From: Candidatus Kaiserbacteria bacterium
GTDB lineage: Bacteria; Patescibacteriota; Minisyncoccia; Phycocordibacterales; UBA918
NCBI GenBank assembly: GCA_007117575.1
Contig: SKGH01000056.1
Coordinates: 1 to 19,897, forward strand
Direction of reading: 5' to 3'
DNA length: 19,897 bases
Both the position numbers and the translations under genes were made by a program. Position 1 is the stretch's first letter. Each line of letters opens with the position of its first letter. The notes under the pieces are model-generated. The model was not told the DNA's origin and did no database searches. It was given only the letters and a program-made list of their open reading frames with translations. This document shows, one piece after another, positions 1 through 6,403 of the stretch.

Positions 1-169
1 CAGTTTCCGTGATCATTTATATTCTTTCGTGACTGACTAAAACATTTTTTGGTTTATTACGTTAGTAATAAATGTTTACCGGAACTATAGCTGGGTGAGG
101 CGTACTTGGTGGTACGATGAATGGTTTGAGTGATGAAAGAAACAAAGAAATTCGCCAAACGCGTAAGTC
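1..169 (+). repeat. Family-1 structured repeat, copy 1 (left end cut off by the window)
   Basis: Partial copy of a roughly 210-bp dispersed repeat also present at 12865-13081 and 19477-19687. The window begins inside the left strand of the core stem. The 73-nt centre (8-80), the decayed right stem strand (81-95, 11 of 15 positions matching copy 3), the long arm and the terminal repeat ending AAACGCGTAAGTC (157-169) follow. The long arm carries a small hairpin, CGTAC/GTACG. Unlike the two complete copies, the centre runs in the opposite direction relative to the long arm. No protein is encoded. The left arm is not visible. Confidence 0.9.
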
Positions 170-195
170 ATGAGAATATTGTTAATAAATAATTG

Positions 196-277
196 CTAAG
201 ACTAGGACTGAGGGCTTGTAGTACGGTGAACGGTTGGAGAGTGGGTGGCAATAAAGACTTCTGTCAAATGAGTAGGA
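196..277 (+). repeat. Possible decayed relic of the family-1 long arm
   Basis: Positions 226-277 align without gaps to the end of the long arm of copy 2 (just after its GTACG up to the terminal repeat), with 32 of 52 identical bases by hand count. A GTACG directly precedes both. It lies in tandem, same orientation, just behind copy 1, and has no core of its own. It could be an old insertion or chance similarity in AT-rich DNA. The rest of 170-334 shows no gene and no clear terminator for the leftward gene ending at 335. Confidence 0.4.
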
Positions 278-334
278 ACTATTAGGAAATATTATTTTTA
301 AACCACTTTTATGACGCGCTCTAGACGATTAGGG

Positions 335-844
335 TTATTTTTGTGTATGTGAACGAACTTTAAGGCGAGTGCTACGACCTTTGTCTACTTTAGGTAAACG
401 AACTTCCAGTAAACCATGTTTTTCATGCGCTTCAGCTTCATCAATGATAACTTCCTCAGGAAGTTGCAGTGATCTGCTAAAACCTCCCCAAAACAGTTCC
501 CTGTGGTAATAATTATCATCATGCGCCTCTTGTATTTCTTCACGGTGACCTTTAATAACTACTAGGTCACGGGTTATGGATATTTCCAAGTCTTCAGGCG
601 CAACTCCCGCCACCAAGGCTCTGATGATTACCTCGTCGCCTGTTTGATACATGTCTACAGGTAGTTCGCCTTCTTGAGGAGTTTCGTCATATTCTTCATC
701 AGCCTGCCATTCATTTTGCTGATCTTTGTCATAATCCAAATCGGGCGCTTCGTCCGAAAATTCATGATCTTCGTCTAAGACTTCATCAAACTTACTGGTT
801 CCAAAGGAGCCTGTCAGTCTATCTAAAAAAGATGGTTTTTTCAT
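335..844 (-). CDS. Hsp20-family small heat-shock protein
   Basis: ATP-independent chaperone that holds unfolding proteins in the cytoplasm. The 169-residue product has an acidic, probably disordered N-terminal region (about residues 20-60) and then an alpha-crystallin domain (about 62-160). The domain ends in the conserved A-x-x-x-x-G-L-L-x-V-x-L-P-K signature (family consensus A-x-x-x-n-G-v-L), followed by an R-L-K-V stretch that may act as the C-terminal IxI-type anchor. Length is normal for the family. It starts at ATG 844, only 6 bp after the stop of the PrsW-type protease gene, so the two are probably cotranscribed leftward. No Shine-Dalgarno is seen, and no CIRCE or other heat-shock operator was recognised. 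Family assignment is secure; the link to membrane stress is inferred from the neighbour. Confidence 0.93.
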   Translation of the reverse strand: MKKPSFLDRLTGSFGTSKFDEVLDEDHEFSDEAPDLDYDKDQQNEWQADEEYDETPQEGELPVDMYQTGDEVIIRALVAGVAPEDLEISITRDLVVIKGHREEIQEAHDDNYYHRELFWGGFSRSLQLPEEVIIDEAEAHEKHGLLEVRLPKVDKGRSTRLKVRSHTQK

Positions 845-850
845 AAATAA

Positions 851-1561
851 TTACTTAATGAGTTCTTGGTGTTTTGATTCCACTATTTTAACTTTTTCAA
901 ACAAAATTAGAAGTATAATTATACCCATCCATACAAATAAAAATACACCCAGTATAGAGTTTTCATTATCTAGCATTAGAGAGAAATTAAAGATAAAGTG
1001 CAAAATAATGGCTAAAGATAAACCGATTAATCCCATCAGGTTTTTAATCCAAGTTGAGCTGTAAAAGGCTAGGGCTAGAAATACGCCTATGGTTCCGGAC
1101 GCTAAGACATGTAGCAGGGTTGCACCTACAAAACGTAAATTACCGGTTAAAATTCCACTCAACAAACCTTCATTTGAAAGAGCTCCCAGAACATAAAGCG
1201 TGTTTTCTAGAGCAGCAAAGCCTAAGGCTATGGCTATCATGTATATAATAACATCTATCGGTTCGTCAACGGCTCTGTTCCATAAGATAACCAATAATGC
1301 TACCCCGTATTTCATAACTTCTTCTATAACCACCCAAGCAAACATCAGAGAGACGTCGCTGTACGTGTTCATCGCCAGATATTGTAGAGGAATGACCAAT
1401 GGCACCACTAACATTCCTCCGATAAAAGAAAGGGCAATAAGAAGTAGTGGTTCAGGGTTTTTCTTATCTTCTTTTAGCCAGAACCATAACCAAAACAGAG
1501 CGGGAATCAAACCCGCTAAGAAAGCTACAGCGAAAGAAGTGGAATTGATATCTATATCCAT
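851..1561 (-). CDS. PrsW-type intramembrane metalloprotease (M82 family, CPBP-like superfamily)
   Basis: Multi-pass membrane protein, 236 residues, with about seven hydrophobic segments. It carries the PrsW signature: E-E-x-x-K at about residues 80-84, A-L-E-N at about 117-120, an Arg at about 143, a His at about 151, and H-x-x-x-N at about 188-192. Acidic and His residues in membrane helices form the presumed metal site. PrsW of Bacillus cleaves an anti-sigma factor; no anti-sigma gene is seen here, so the substrate is unknown. A TTG-started version six codons longer is possible. I chose ATG 1561 because an extended -10 (TGATACAAT on the minus strand) lies 8 nt upstream of it, which would give a nearly leaderless mRNA. 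hsp20 follows 6 bp downstream. Confidence 0.85.
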   Translation of the reverse strand: MDIDINSTSFAVAFLAGLIPALFWLWFWLKEDKKNPEPLLLIALSFIGGMLVVPLVIPLQYLAMNTYSDVSLMFAWVVIEEVMKYGVALLVILWNRAVDEPIDVIIYMIAIALGFAALENTLYVLGALSNEGLLSGILTGNLRFVGATLLHVLASGTIGVFLALAFYSSTWIKNLMGLIGLSLAIILHFIFNFSLMLDNENSILGVFLFVWMGIIILLILFEKVKIVESKHQELIK

Positions 1562-1569
1562 GTTCGTAC

Positions 1570-1578
1570 ATTGTATCA
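1570..1578 (-). promoter_or_regulatory. Extended -10 promoter of the prsW-hsp20 unit
   Basis: On the minus strand TGA-TACAAT, with TACAAT at 1575-1570 and the upstream TG in the extended -10 position. No convincing -35. The -10 ends 8 nt before the ATG at 1561, so transcription would begin about 2 nt before the start codon. Confidence 0.45.
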
Positions 1579-1622
1579 AACTATTGGTATGAATAACTAA
1601 TAGTTTCTTTTAGTTATTTTAG

Positions 1623-1642
1623 GTTTATTTATGTAAATAAAC
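1623..1642. other. Perfect AT-rich inverted repeat upstream of prsW
   Basis: GTTTATTT, a 4-nt spacer, AAATAAAC. It lies between the tsaD stop (1703) and the prsW promoter. It could be a weak transcription stop for the leftward tsaD transcript or an operator; there is no long T-run to decide. Confidence 0.35.
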
Positions 1643-1702
1643 ACTCCTCCGATCTCAACCGTCTTTATTTAAACGGAATGCTTAAGTCTTATACTAGTTA
1701 TT

Positions 1703-2890
1703 TTAGTCTGGAAAGCTTAAATTTCCGTTGGCTTGAATGTTTTGTGCTGAACGAGGGGTGTGAGCCACTTCAGAATGCGCATGCCCACATAAAGCTATCA
1801 TTATGGCGTTATCGGTGGCCACTTCCGGTTCGGGGAAATAAACTGATACATGTTTATGTGACTCAAGCAGTTCTGTCTCCAAGCAACGTCTTATGTGTTG
1901 ATTGGCACTAACTCCACCACCTACTATTAGGGTGTTCGCTTTTGTTTCGGTCAGAGCCCTTCTGGTTTTTTTAAGTATTACTTCCGAGACTGAATCTTCA
2001 AATTCTCTGCACAGTGTTGCTTTTTCATCGCGTTCTAACTGTCTATTGGTGATTGCGTAGCGCACAGCTGTTTTTAGTCCGGAGAAAGATAGGTTAAGGT
2101 CAGGACTGTTAAGCATGGGGCGGGGTAGTGGCGGGTTCCATTTAGGTAAATTATTCCTTCGCGCTCTTTCTGCTTCGCGACTTATTTCAGGTCCACCGGG
2201 GTAGGGTAGCTCTAGCAGTCTCGCTACCTTATCAAAGGCTTCACCCACAGCGTCATCTTTAGTACTGCCTATTTTTTTATATTTATACCAATCAGACATT
2301 AAGATAAATTCAGTATGACCCCCTGATATCAATAATGATAGGGCAGGAAACTTTATGTCAAATAAACTTTCCGTTTCTATCATGTCGTAAATAGCTGAAA
2401 GTATATGACCTTCCATATGGTTTACCGGTACTACAGGACAATCTAGCGTATAAGCCAAAGCTTTTGCGTAACTGACACCAACCCAAAGAGCAGGCTCCAG
2501 TCCGGGACCTTTGGTGACCGCGATGAGGTCTATTTCCGGCCACTCGTTGTCTGATAGTAGATCAATAAAGGCTGTAGACAGACCTTCTTCGCGTTTTAAA
2601 ATTTCTGAAACCTTGTTTATCACTTCTTGGTTGGGTTTTTCCGGTTTATGCATTTTTATTCCACTTTTTTTTACTTCCGTTAAGGCACTTTTGGTTAATG
2701 GAACTAGTGTTTTGGCATGTTCACGTTTTGCCAAAGAGGGGAATACTCCACCATAGACCTTATGTATATCAACTTGCGAGTGTAGGAAGTTGGCCAGTAT
2801 TTCGTAGCGAGCTTTGGGAAATTTTCCTTCAGTTTTAAGTAGACAGATGGCGGTTTCATCGCAACTTGTCTCTATAGCTAGGATTATCAT
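1703..2890 (-). CDS. tsaD: tRNA N6-adenosine threonylcarbamoyltransferase TsaD
   Basis: Transfers the threonylcarbamoyl group from TC-AMP to A37 of ANN-decoding tRNAs (t6A synthesis, with TsaB/TsaE). The N-terminus carries the ASKHA nucleotide-binding signature A-I-E-T-S-C-D-E-T-A. The metal-binding H-M-E-G-H is near residues 158-162, S-G-G-H-T-E near 189-194, and the C-terminal P-E-x-x-x-T-D-N-A-x-M-I-A contains the third metal ligand. I start it at ATG 2890, giving the usual M-I-I-L-A-I-E-T-S opening; a TTG two codons upstream is less likely. It has about 395 residues against about 337 in E. coli, mainly because of a charged insertion around residues 74-115, before the K-G-P-G-L motif. TsaB and TsaE are not in the window. 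A TATAAA at 2905-2900 could serve as a -10 close to the start. Confidence 0.96.
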   Translation of the reverse strand: MIILAIETSCDETAICLLKTEGKFPKARYEILANFLHSQVDIHKVYGGVFPSLAKREHAKTLVPLTKSALTEVKKSGIKMHKPEKPNQEVINKVSEILKREEGLSTAFIDLLSDNEWPEIDLIAVTKGPGLEPALWVGVSYAKALAYTLDCPVVPVNHMEGHILSAIYDMIETESLFDIKFPALSLLISGGHTEFILMSDWYKYKKIGSTKDDAVGEAFDKVARLLELPYPGGPEISREAERARRNNLPKWNPPLPRPMLNSPDLNLSFSGLKTAVRYAITNRQLERDEKATLCREFEDSVSEVILKKTRRALTETKANTLIVGGGVSANQHIRRCLETELLESHKHVSVYFPEPEVATDNAIMIALCGHAHSEVAHTPRSAQNIQANGNLSFPD

Positions 2891-2957
2891 AGGCAACTTT
2901 TTATAATTTTGTAGTTTATTTATCTGCGTGCTATAGCTTGATCTTTATTAGTTTAAA

Positions 2958-3824
2958 TTACGCTATAAAAGTAAAAGGTAGATTTGAAAAATCAGACACG
3001 GAAAAACTGGCAGATCTTTTGTGTCCACCTCCTCCATGTTTGATGGCTATTTCACAAACATCAAAATCGCCTCTACTTCTAAGGGAACAGTTTACTGCTC
3101 CGGAGTAACGATAGTAAACTATGCCCATTGGTGCTTTACCTTCATTTTCGCTCATCTCGGCTAATCGGTTACCTAGAATAGAACGATAAACGCGAGAAGC
3201 GTTTAAGGCGCACACCTCATGTCCTTCAAATAAAACAGGTTCTCGAAAAGACAGGATGTCTTCTATTAAGTTTTGTTCAAATTGATATATTATTTCACCG
3301 TGAGTGATAAATTTATTAAAGTGAAGACGCTGTTCCAAACTAGTAACTAACTGATCCCAAACAATGAAATTTGGTTCGTACTGGCCTAGAGCAGCTCCGA
3401 AAGAGTGTGTGTGGGGAAGTTCAAACTTCCAGAGGTCGTGGTCTTCTACATATAACAATAACCTAGGTACTGTTTTGTCGGGGTGAAAATATTTCCAAGC
3501 CAATACTGCACCGGAGTGGTTTGTATCAAATATGTGTTTGTTGGTCTTTTTTAATTCAGACGCGCTATGATGATGGTCAATAACCAACACTTTACGATTT
3601 TTTCTCTCTAACTCATCAAGGATGTTTAGCGGGTAACTGTAATCTAATATATATATTTCTTTATCAATTAAGCCGGGGGGTACAGGGTCTTGGTTTCTTC
3701 TAGGTACATAACTAGCCTTATCTCCAAAACGTTTCCACGCTGAGTACGCGGCACCAAACCCATCACGGCAACGGTCATGATAGATAATCACTATGTCTTT
3801 ATACAAGTCATTTTTTTCAGTCAT
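2958..3824 (-). CDS. DHH/DHHA1-family phosphoesterase (substrate unknown)
   Basis: Cytoplasmic Mn-dependent phosphodiesterase of the DHH superfamily (RecJ, NrnA/NrnB, GdpP-type domains). Metal ligands are visible in order: H-D-R-C-R-D-G at about residues 16-22, an L-D-Y motif with Asp 61, the D-H-H signature at 83-85, and a T-N-H-S-G-A motif at about 101-106. The C-terminal substrate-binding DHHA1 motif G-G-G-G-H-K-R-S-A lies at about 264-272. The 288-residue length suits a stand-alone nano-RNase or cyclic-nucleotide phosphodiesterase rather than RecJ. The exact substrate (short RNA, pAp, cyclic dinucleotide) cannot be read from the sequence. It starts at ATG 3824, 14 bp after the stop of the upstream small gene, and is probably cotranscribed with it. 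Confidence 0.9.
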   Translation of the reverse strand: MTEKNDLYKDIVIIYHDRCRDGFGAAYSAWKRFGDKASYVPRRNQDPVPPGLIDKEIYILDYSYPLNILDELERKNRKVLVIDHHHSASELKKTNKHIFDTNHSGAVLAWKYFHPDKTVPRLLLYVEDHDLWKFELPHTHSFGAALGQYEPNFIVWDQLVTSLEQRLHFNKFITHGEIIYQFEQNLIEDILSFREPVLFEGHEVCALNASRVYRSILGNRLAEMSENEGKAPMGIVYYRYSGAVNCSLRSRGDFDVCEIAIKHGGGGHKRSASFSVSDFSNLPFTFIA

Positions 3825-3838
3825 TATTTAAATTTATC

Positions 3839-4093
3839 TTAAGCTAGGAGTTTGCTTTGTCTATCCATTATCTCATTCCAAGCGCCCATGTCTCCTTTCT
3901 GCATGGCATCGAATTTGGCTATGTACAGATCTACGATGTCTGGTAGTGACTCTGGCTCTGCGTCGCATAGATCAGCCAGAGGTTGCAATTCTGCATCATC
4001 GACTCTGGTTATTAGAACAAGAAATGAGTTTTGTGTGTCAGTGGGTATTTCTGTTTCTTTTATACAGCTTTGTATTTTTTGAAAATTGCTCAT
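3839..4093 (-). CDS. Small acidic protein of unknown function
   Basis: 84 residues, acidic, no signal peptide, no membrane segment and no cysteine pair beyond two scattered Cys. Helix-rich composition with a conserved-looking C-terminal helix (I-A-K-F-D-A-M-Q-K-G-D-M-G-A-W). I do not recognise a family. It starts at ATG 4093 without a Shine-Dalgarno and ends 14 bp before the DHH phosphoesterase, so it is likely in the same leftward transcript and may be a partner of that enzyme. That functional link is inference from spacing only. Confidence 0.65.
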   Translation of the reverse strand: MSNFQKIQSCIKETEIPTDTQNSFLVLITRVDDAELQPLADLCDAEPESLPDIVDLYIAKFDAMQKGDMGAWNEIMDRQSKLLA

Positions 4094-4173
4094 AAGTCTT
4101 ATTATTTAATTATTAATTTGGTCAGATATTGATTTATTTTCCGGGTCAGAAAGGTAGGATGGATCGTTACGAT

Positions 4174-4755
4174 TTATCTTTGTCCATACTGCATCATCAT
4201 GCTTACCCATACTCTAACAGCAGGATGATCCATTCTTTCGATAACAGCTAAGGAATGTTGATTCAGTAGACCGAGACCGTCTCTTATCATGTCTGGTGTT
4301 AGATTGTTGGTATCATTAATTTCAGCTATAAATCCCAGAATATTGGCTCTTACTCCTTCGTTAAACTTCAACAACTCTTGACGAGAATTACCATCGTAAT
4401 TAATTTCAAGCAGACTTTGCATAAATTTACTTGCTTTTGCGCTTTCATCCAAATAGGGGGCTTGTTCAGTGGTAGTTTCAGGGGTGGCAGTGTATGATTC
4501 CTGGTTGTTTGCTTCAGATGTTTGTGGTGTAAGAGCTGTCAATGCTATAGTGCTGGCAAGTAAGAGCGCTTTGGCTTTGGGAGATTTTCTTTTTTCAGGA
4601 TTCACAAGAGTATCTTCAATATCGACCATGGTTTCTCGGGTTTCTTGTTCACTGTCTACATTATCATCTATGTTACCTGAATCAGCTAAGGAGTTATCCA
4701 AATCATTTTTAATTTCTTTAGCCGTATTACTTTTGGGTGCTTGTTCATTTAACAT
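4174..4755 (-). CDS. Single-pass membrane-anchored protein of unknown function
   Basis: 193 residues from ATG 4755. The first ~58 residues are polar and acidic, then comes a K-R-K-x-x-x-K-A-K positive patch, one hydrophobic segment (about 62-78) ending in a small-residue stretch that could be cut by a signal peptidase, a Thr/Glu/Pro-rich linker, and a helical C-terminal domain (about 100-190). A topology with the N-terminus inside and the C-terminal domain outside is likely. A GTG-started extension to 4821 would add 22 residues, mostly Ile/Tyr coded by AT-rich upstream DNA; I reject it as non-coding leader. No recognised family. It ends 80 bp before the small acidic protein gene on the same strand. 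Confidence 0.6.
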   Translation of the reverse strand: MLNEQAPKSNTAKEIKNDLDNSLADSGNIDDNVDSEQETRETMVDIEDTLVNPEKRKSPKAKALLLASTIALTALTPQTSEANNQESYTATPETTTEQAPYLDESAKASKFMQSLLEINYDGNSRQELLKFNEGVRANILGFIAEINDTNNLTPDMIRDGLGLLNQHSLAVIERMDHPAVRVWVSMMMQYGQR

Positions 4756-5020
4756 AATAATCTTAATTAAGTATATAATGATATAGAAAATAATATAACA
4801 TAAAAAAGTACTCTTTGGCACTTCGAGTTTTTTTTAAGTGGTTAATCTTCGCAGAAACTAAAACTCAGTACTTTTTTTGAAAGCGATTACACCTATAGAA
4901 ACATGGCTTAGCCAGAGTTTATATGTAAACATTTCCGGAGTATTTTTCAATCGACTGTTTTTAGCATCATTTGCCAAAATGTATTTCTGTGTTTTATTGA
5001 TAAATACTGTGGAAAAAAGC
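4756..5020. other. Non-coding stretch with an 11-bp inverted repeat upstream of the 4174-4755 gene
   Basis: No ORF fits. AAAAAAGTACT (4802-4812) and AGTACTTTTTT (4867-4877) are perfect inverted repeats 54 nt apart, with a smaller CACTT/AAGTG hairpin between them. On the minus strand this would lie in the leader of the 4755 gene and could form a long stem. AT-rich -10-like boxes (TATATT, TATACT) lie at about 4766-4800 but none is convincing. Confidence 0.35.
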
Positions 5021-5048
5021 TTGCACATTTTTTCTATTTCTGTATACT
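5021..5048 (+). promoter_or_regulatory. Promoter of the candidate sRNA
   Basis: TTGCAC (5021-5026), 16-nt spacer, TATACT (5043-5048). This is one of the better sigma-70-like promoters in the window, yet no protein gene follows it on this strand until 6404. Confidence 0.55.
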
Positions 5049-5056
5049 CATAATCA

Positions 5057-5084
5057 AGTTTACAGACAAATTTGTTTGTAAACT
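5057..5084. promoter_or_regulatory. 28-nt near-perfect palindrome at the predicted start of the sRNA
   Basis: AGTTTACAG-ACAAA facing TTTGT-TTGTAAACT, one mismatched pair. It begins about 9 nt after the -10 box, so it is either a repressor operator or a 5'-terminal RNA hairpin. Confidence 0.5.
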
Positions 5085-5115
5085 CAGTCTAAAAGCCCAA
5101 AAAGCAAACAGATGA

Positions 5116-5140
5116 AGCGGCCTCTAAGGTCGCTTTTTAT
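5116..5140 (+). terminator. Intrinsic terminator of the candidate sRNA
   Basis: AGCGGCCT (5116-5123), loop CTA, AGGTCGCT (5127-5134): eight pairs including one G-U, followed by a run of T. Confidence 0.7.
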
Positions 5141-5519
5141 TATGTGTCACATCAGACGTGGCTTTTTTGTGAATATTGCTTGTATTTAAGGAAATCAACC
5201 GGTGGTTTTATTAAACTCTTTTGAATCAGGCTTTAAATCAAGGCGCAAAGTAATTTGATTTTTGACATTTTCAACTTATCAATTATAAATACTTTTGTAA
5301 TAGAAAATCGATGTCTTAAATTTTGGTTTTTATATTTCGTCTATATTCTCAATTTATACCAAATAATCTTCTCCTAATTCTTATTGTTTGCCAGTTTTTC
5401 GTTTTTATCAATCACTCAATTTATCAGGAAAATGTGATGTTTATGAAAACTGCCGTCAAAATGAAATGGTGAAGTAGGAAATATAAAAAATTCCTTTTTA
5501 TATTTTAAAATTTTACCTT
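5141..5519. other. AT-rich stretch with nothing recognised
   Basis: Between the sRNA terminator and the end of the S51 peptidase-like gene. No ORF with coding character, RNA gene or strong repeat was seen. A short GC-containing run followed by six T at about 5157-5168 is too weak to call a second terminator. Confidence 0.5.
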
Positions 5520-6140
5520 TCATAAAGTAATTTCTTCACCTCCAAGCAAAGTATACTTGTTATCTTCTTTAATAATTCCTTGACCATCTCTTAAAATCCG
5601 AAGCGGATATTTTAGGGTTTTCATTTTGTTTTTCACTAAAAATTTCTCTTCGTCTGTGTAATGTACTTTAAGTACAAAAGGAACATAATTGAGAGCAGAA
5701 AAGTCGGTAAGTCCGAATCTATCTCTACCTGTCTCGCTCCAATTTGCCACCTCAATGGACGGACACATGATATAGGCTCCCGCACTTGTGCCAATATAAA
5801 CTTTCCCCTCGCTTAATAATTCTTTTAAAACCTCCGCAAACCCAGTTTCTCTAATTGCCTTTAAAAGATAAAAAGTATTTCCGCCTTCAACATGAATAAC
5901 ATTTTTATTTTTGAAAAAGTTTAACATCTCGTCTTTACTTTTTTTCTCGATATCTATTTCCTCAAAAGCAAAATTATCTTCTCGCATGGAATTTTTAACT
6001 TTTTCATAAAATGTTTTATCTTTTGAGCCTTTTGAGGCAGTTGTAACATATCCGATTTTCATTTCAGACCTTAAAATACCAGTCATGTCGTAACCGTATT
6101 TCAAAAGAAAACTAAAATCTGAGGCGAGAATTAATTTCAT
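5520..6140 (-). CDS. Peptidase S51 (PepE/cyanophycinase-like) family protein
   Basis: 206 residues of the class-I glutamine-amidotransferase-like fold used by peptidase E and cyanophycinase. The strand-loop E-G-G-N-T-F at about 85-90 and the nucleophile elbow G-T-S-A-G-A at about 117-122 place the catalytic Ser at 119; His 160 (V-L-K-V-H-Y) is the likely catalytic His. Family members cleave Asp-X dipeptides or beta-Asp-Arg; which applies here is not readable. No signal peptide, so cytoplasmic. It starts at ATG 6140 with no Shine-Dalgarno. The gene uses more A-ending, Lys-rich codons than tsaD or glmS and stands alone between a non-coding stretch and a tRNA, which would fit acquisition by transfer, but this is a weak impression. 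Confidence 0.85.
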   Translation of the reverse strand: MKLILASDFSFLLKYGYDMTGILRSEMKIGYVTTASKGSKDKTFYEKVKNSMREDNFAFEEIDIEKKSKDEMLNFFKNKNVIHVEGGNTFYLLKAIRETGFAEVLKELLSEGKVYIGTSAGAYIMCPSIEVANWSETGRDRFGLTDFSALNYVPFVLKVHYTDEEKFLVKNKMKTLKYPLRILRDGQGIIKEDNKYTLLGGEEITL

Positions 6141-6223
6141 ATATTTTCAACAACTATTTTTGCAATTTCCGATTTCAGATTCAATTTGTGCTTTCATATT
6201 GAAAAAGCTGATTCGGTCTGTAT

Positions 6224-6300
6224 TGGTGCGCGTGCCAGGATTCGAACCTGGGACCTCTACAATGTCAATGTAGCACTCTAACCAGCTGAGCTACACGCGC
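6224..6300 (-). tRNA. tRNA-Val (anticodon GAC)
   Basis: On the minus strand a complete cloverleaf: acceptor GCGCGTG/CACGCGC, D arm with AGCTGGTTA, anticodon stem CTACA/TGTAG around loop TTGACAT (anticodon GAC, reads GUC/GUU), T arm CCAGG-TTCGAAT-CCTGG, discriminator A, and an encoded CCA (6226-6224). All stems pair. Its promoter lies in 6301-6400 but is not clear. Confidence 0.97.
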
Positions 6301-6367
6301 TTACGGAAAGATGATAGCATAAAACCAATCATTTGACATTACCTAAATATCTGTCCATTTTAGATAA

Positions 6368-6397
6368 TTACTTTTAGATGTAGTATACTAAAAGTAA
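6368..6397 (+). promoter_or_regulatory. glmS -10 box inside a 10-bp inverted repeat (possible operator)
   Basis: TTACTTTTAG (6368-6377) and CTAAAAGTAA (6388-6397) are perfect inverted repeats with a 10-nt spacer. The -10 box TATACT (6384-6389) lies within it, and the predicted start (about 6396) is about 8 nt before the ATG at 6404. A dyad over the -10 box is typical of a repressor site. The -35 is poor. A TTGACA at 6333-6338 is too far upstream to pair with this -10. Confidence 0.45.
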
Positions 6398-6403
6398 TAA
6401 TTT

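Larger units (their letters stand above)
5055..5140 (+). ncRNA. Candidate small RNA, about 84 nt
   Basis: The unit has a promoter at 5021-5048, a predicted start near 5055 and an intrinsic terminator at 5116-5140. The predicted RNA opens with a near-perfect 28-nt palindrome (5057-5084, arms AGTTTACA/TGTAAACT, one mismatched pair), then about 30 purine-rich nt, then the terminator stem. I see no match to 6S RNA, tmRNA, SRP RNA or RNase P RNA. The palindrome could instead be an operator at the start site. A 25-codon reading frame from ATG 5112 runs through the terminator and is unlikely to be real. Confidence 0.45.

Noticed and set aside
4756..4821. GTG-started N-terminal extension of the 4174 gene
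   Set aside because: It would add Ile/Tyr-rich residues from AT-rich promoter-like DNA and overlaps an inverted repeat; ATG 4755 begins a normal polar N-terminus.
5112..5189. 25-codon reading frame starting ATG in the sRNA
   Set aside because: It runs through a clear intrinsic terminator and has no Shine-Dalgarno.
6301..6403. glmS ribozyme/riboswitch
   Set aside because: The leader is too short and no pseudoknot core is visible.
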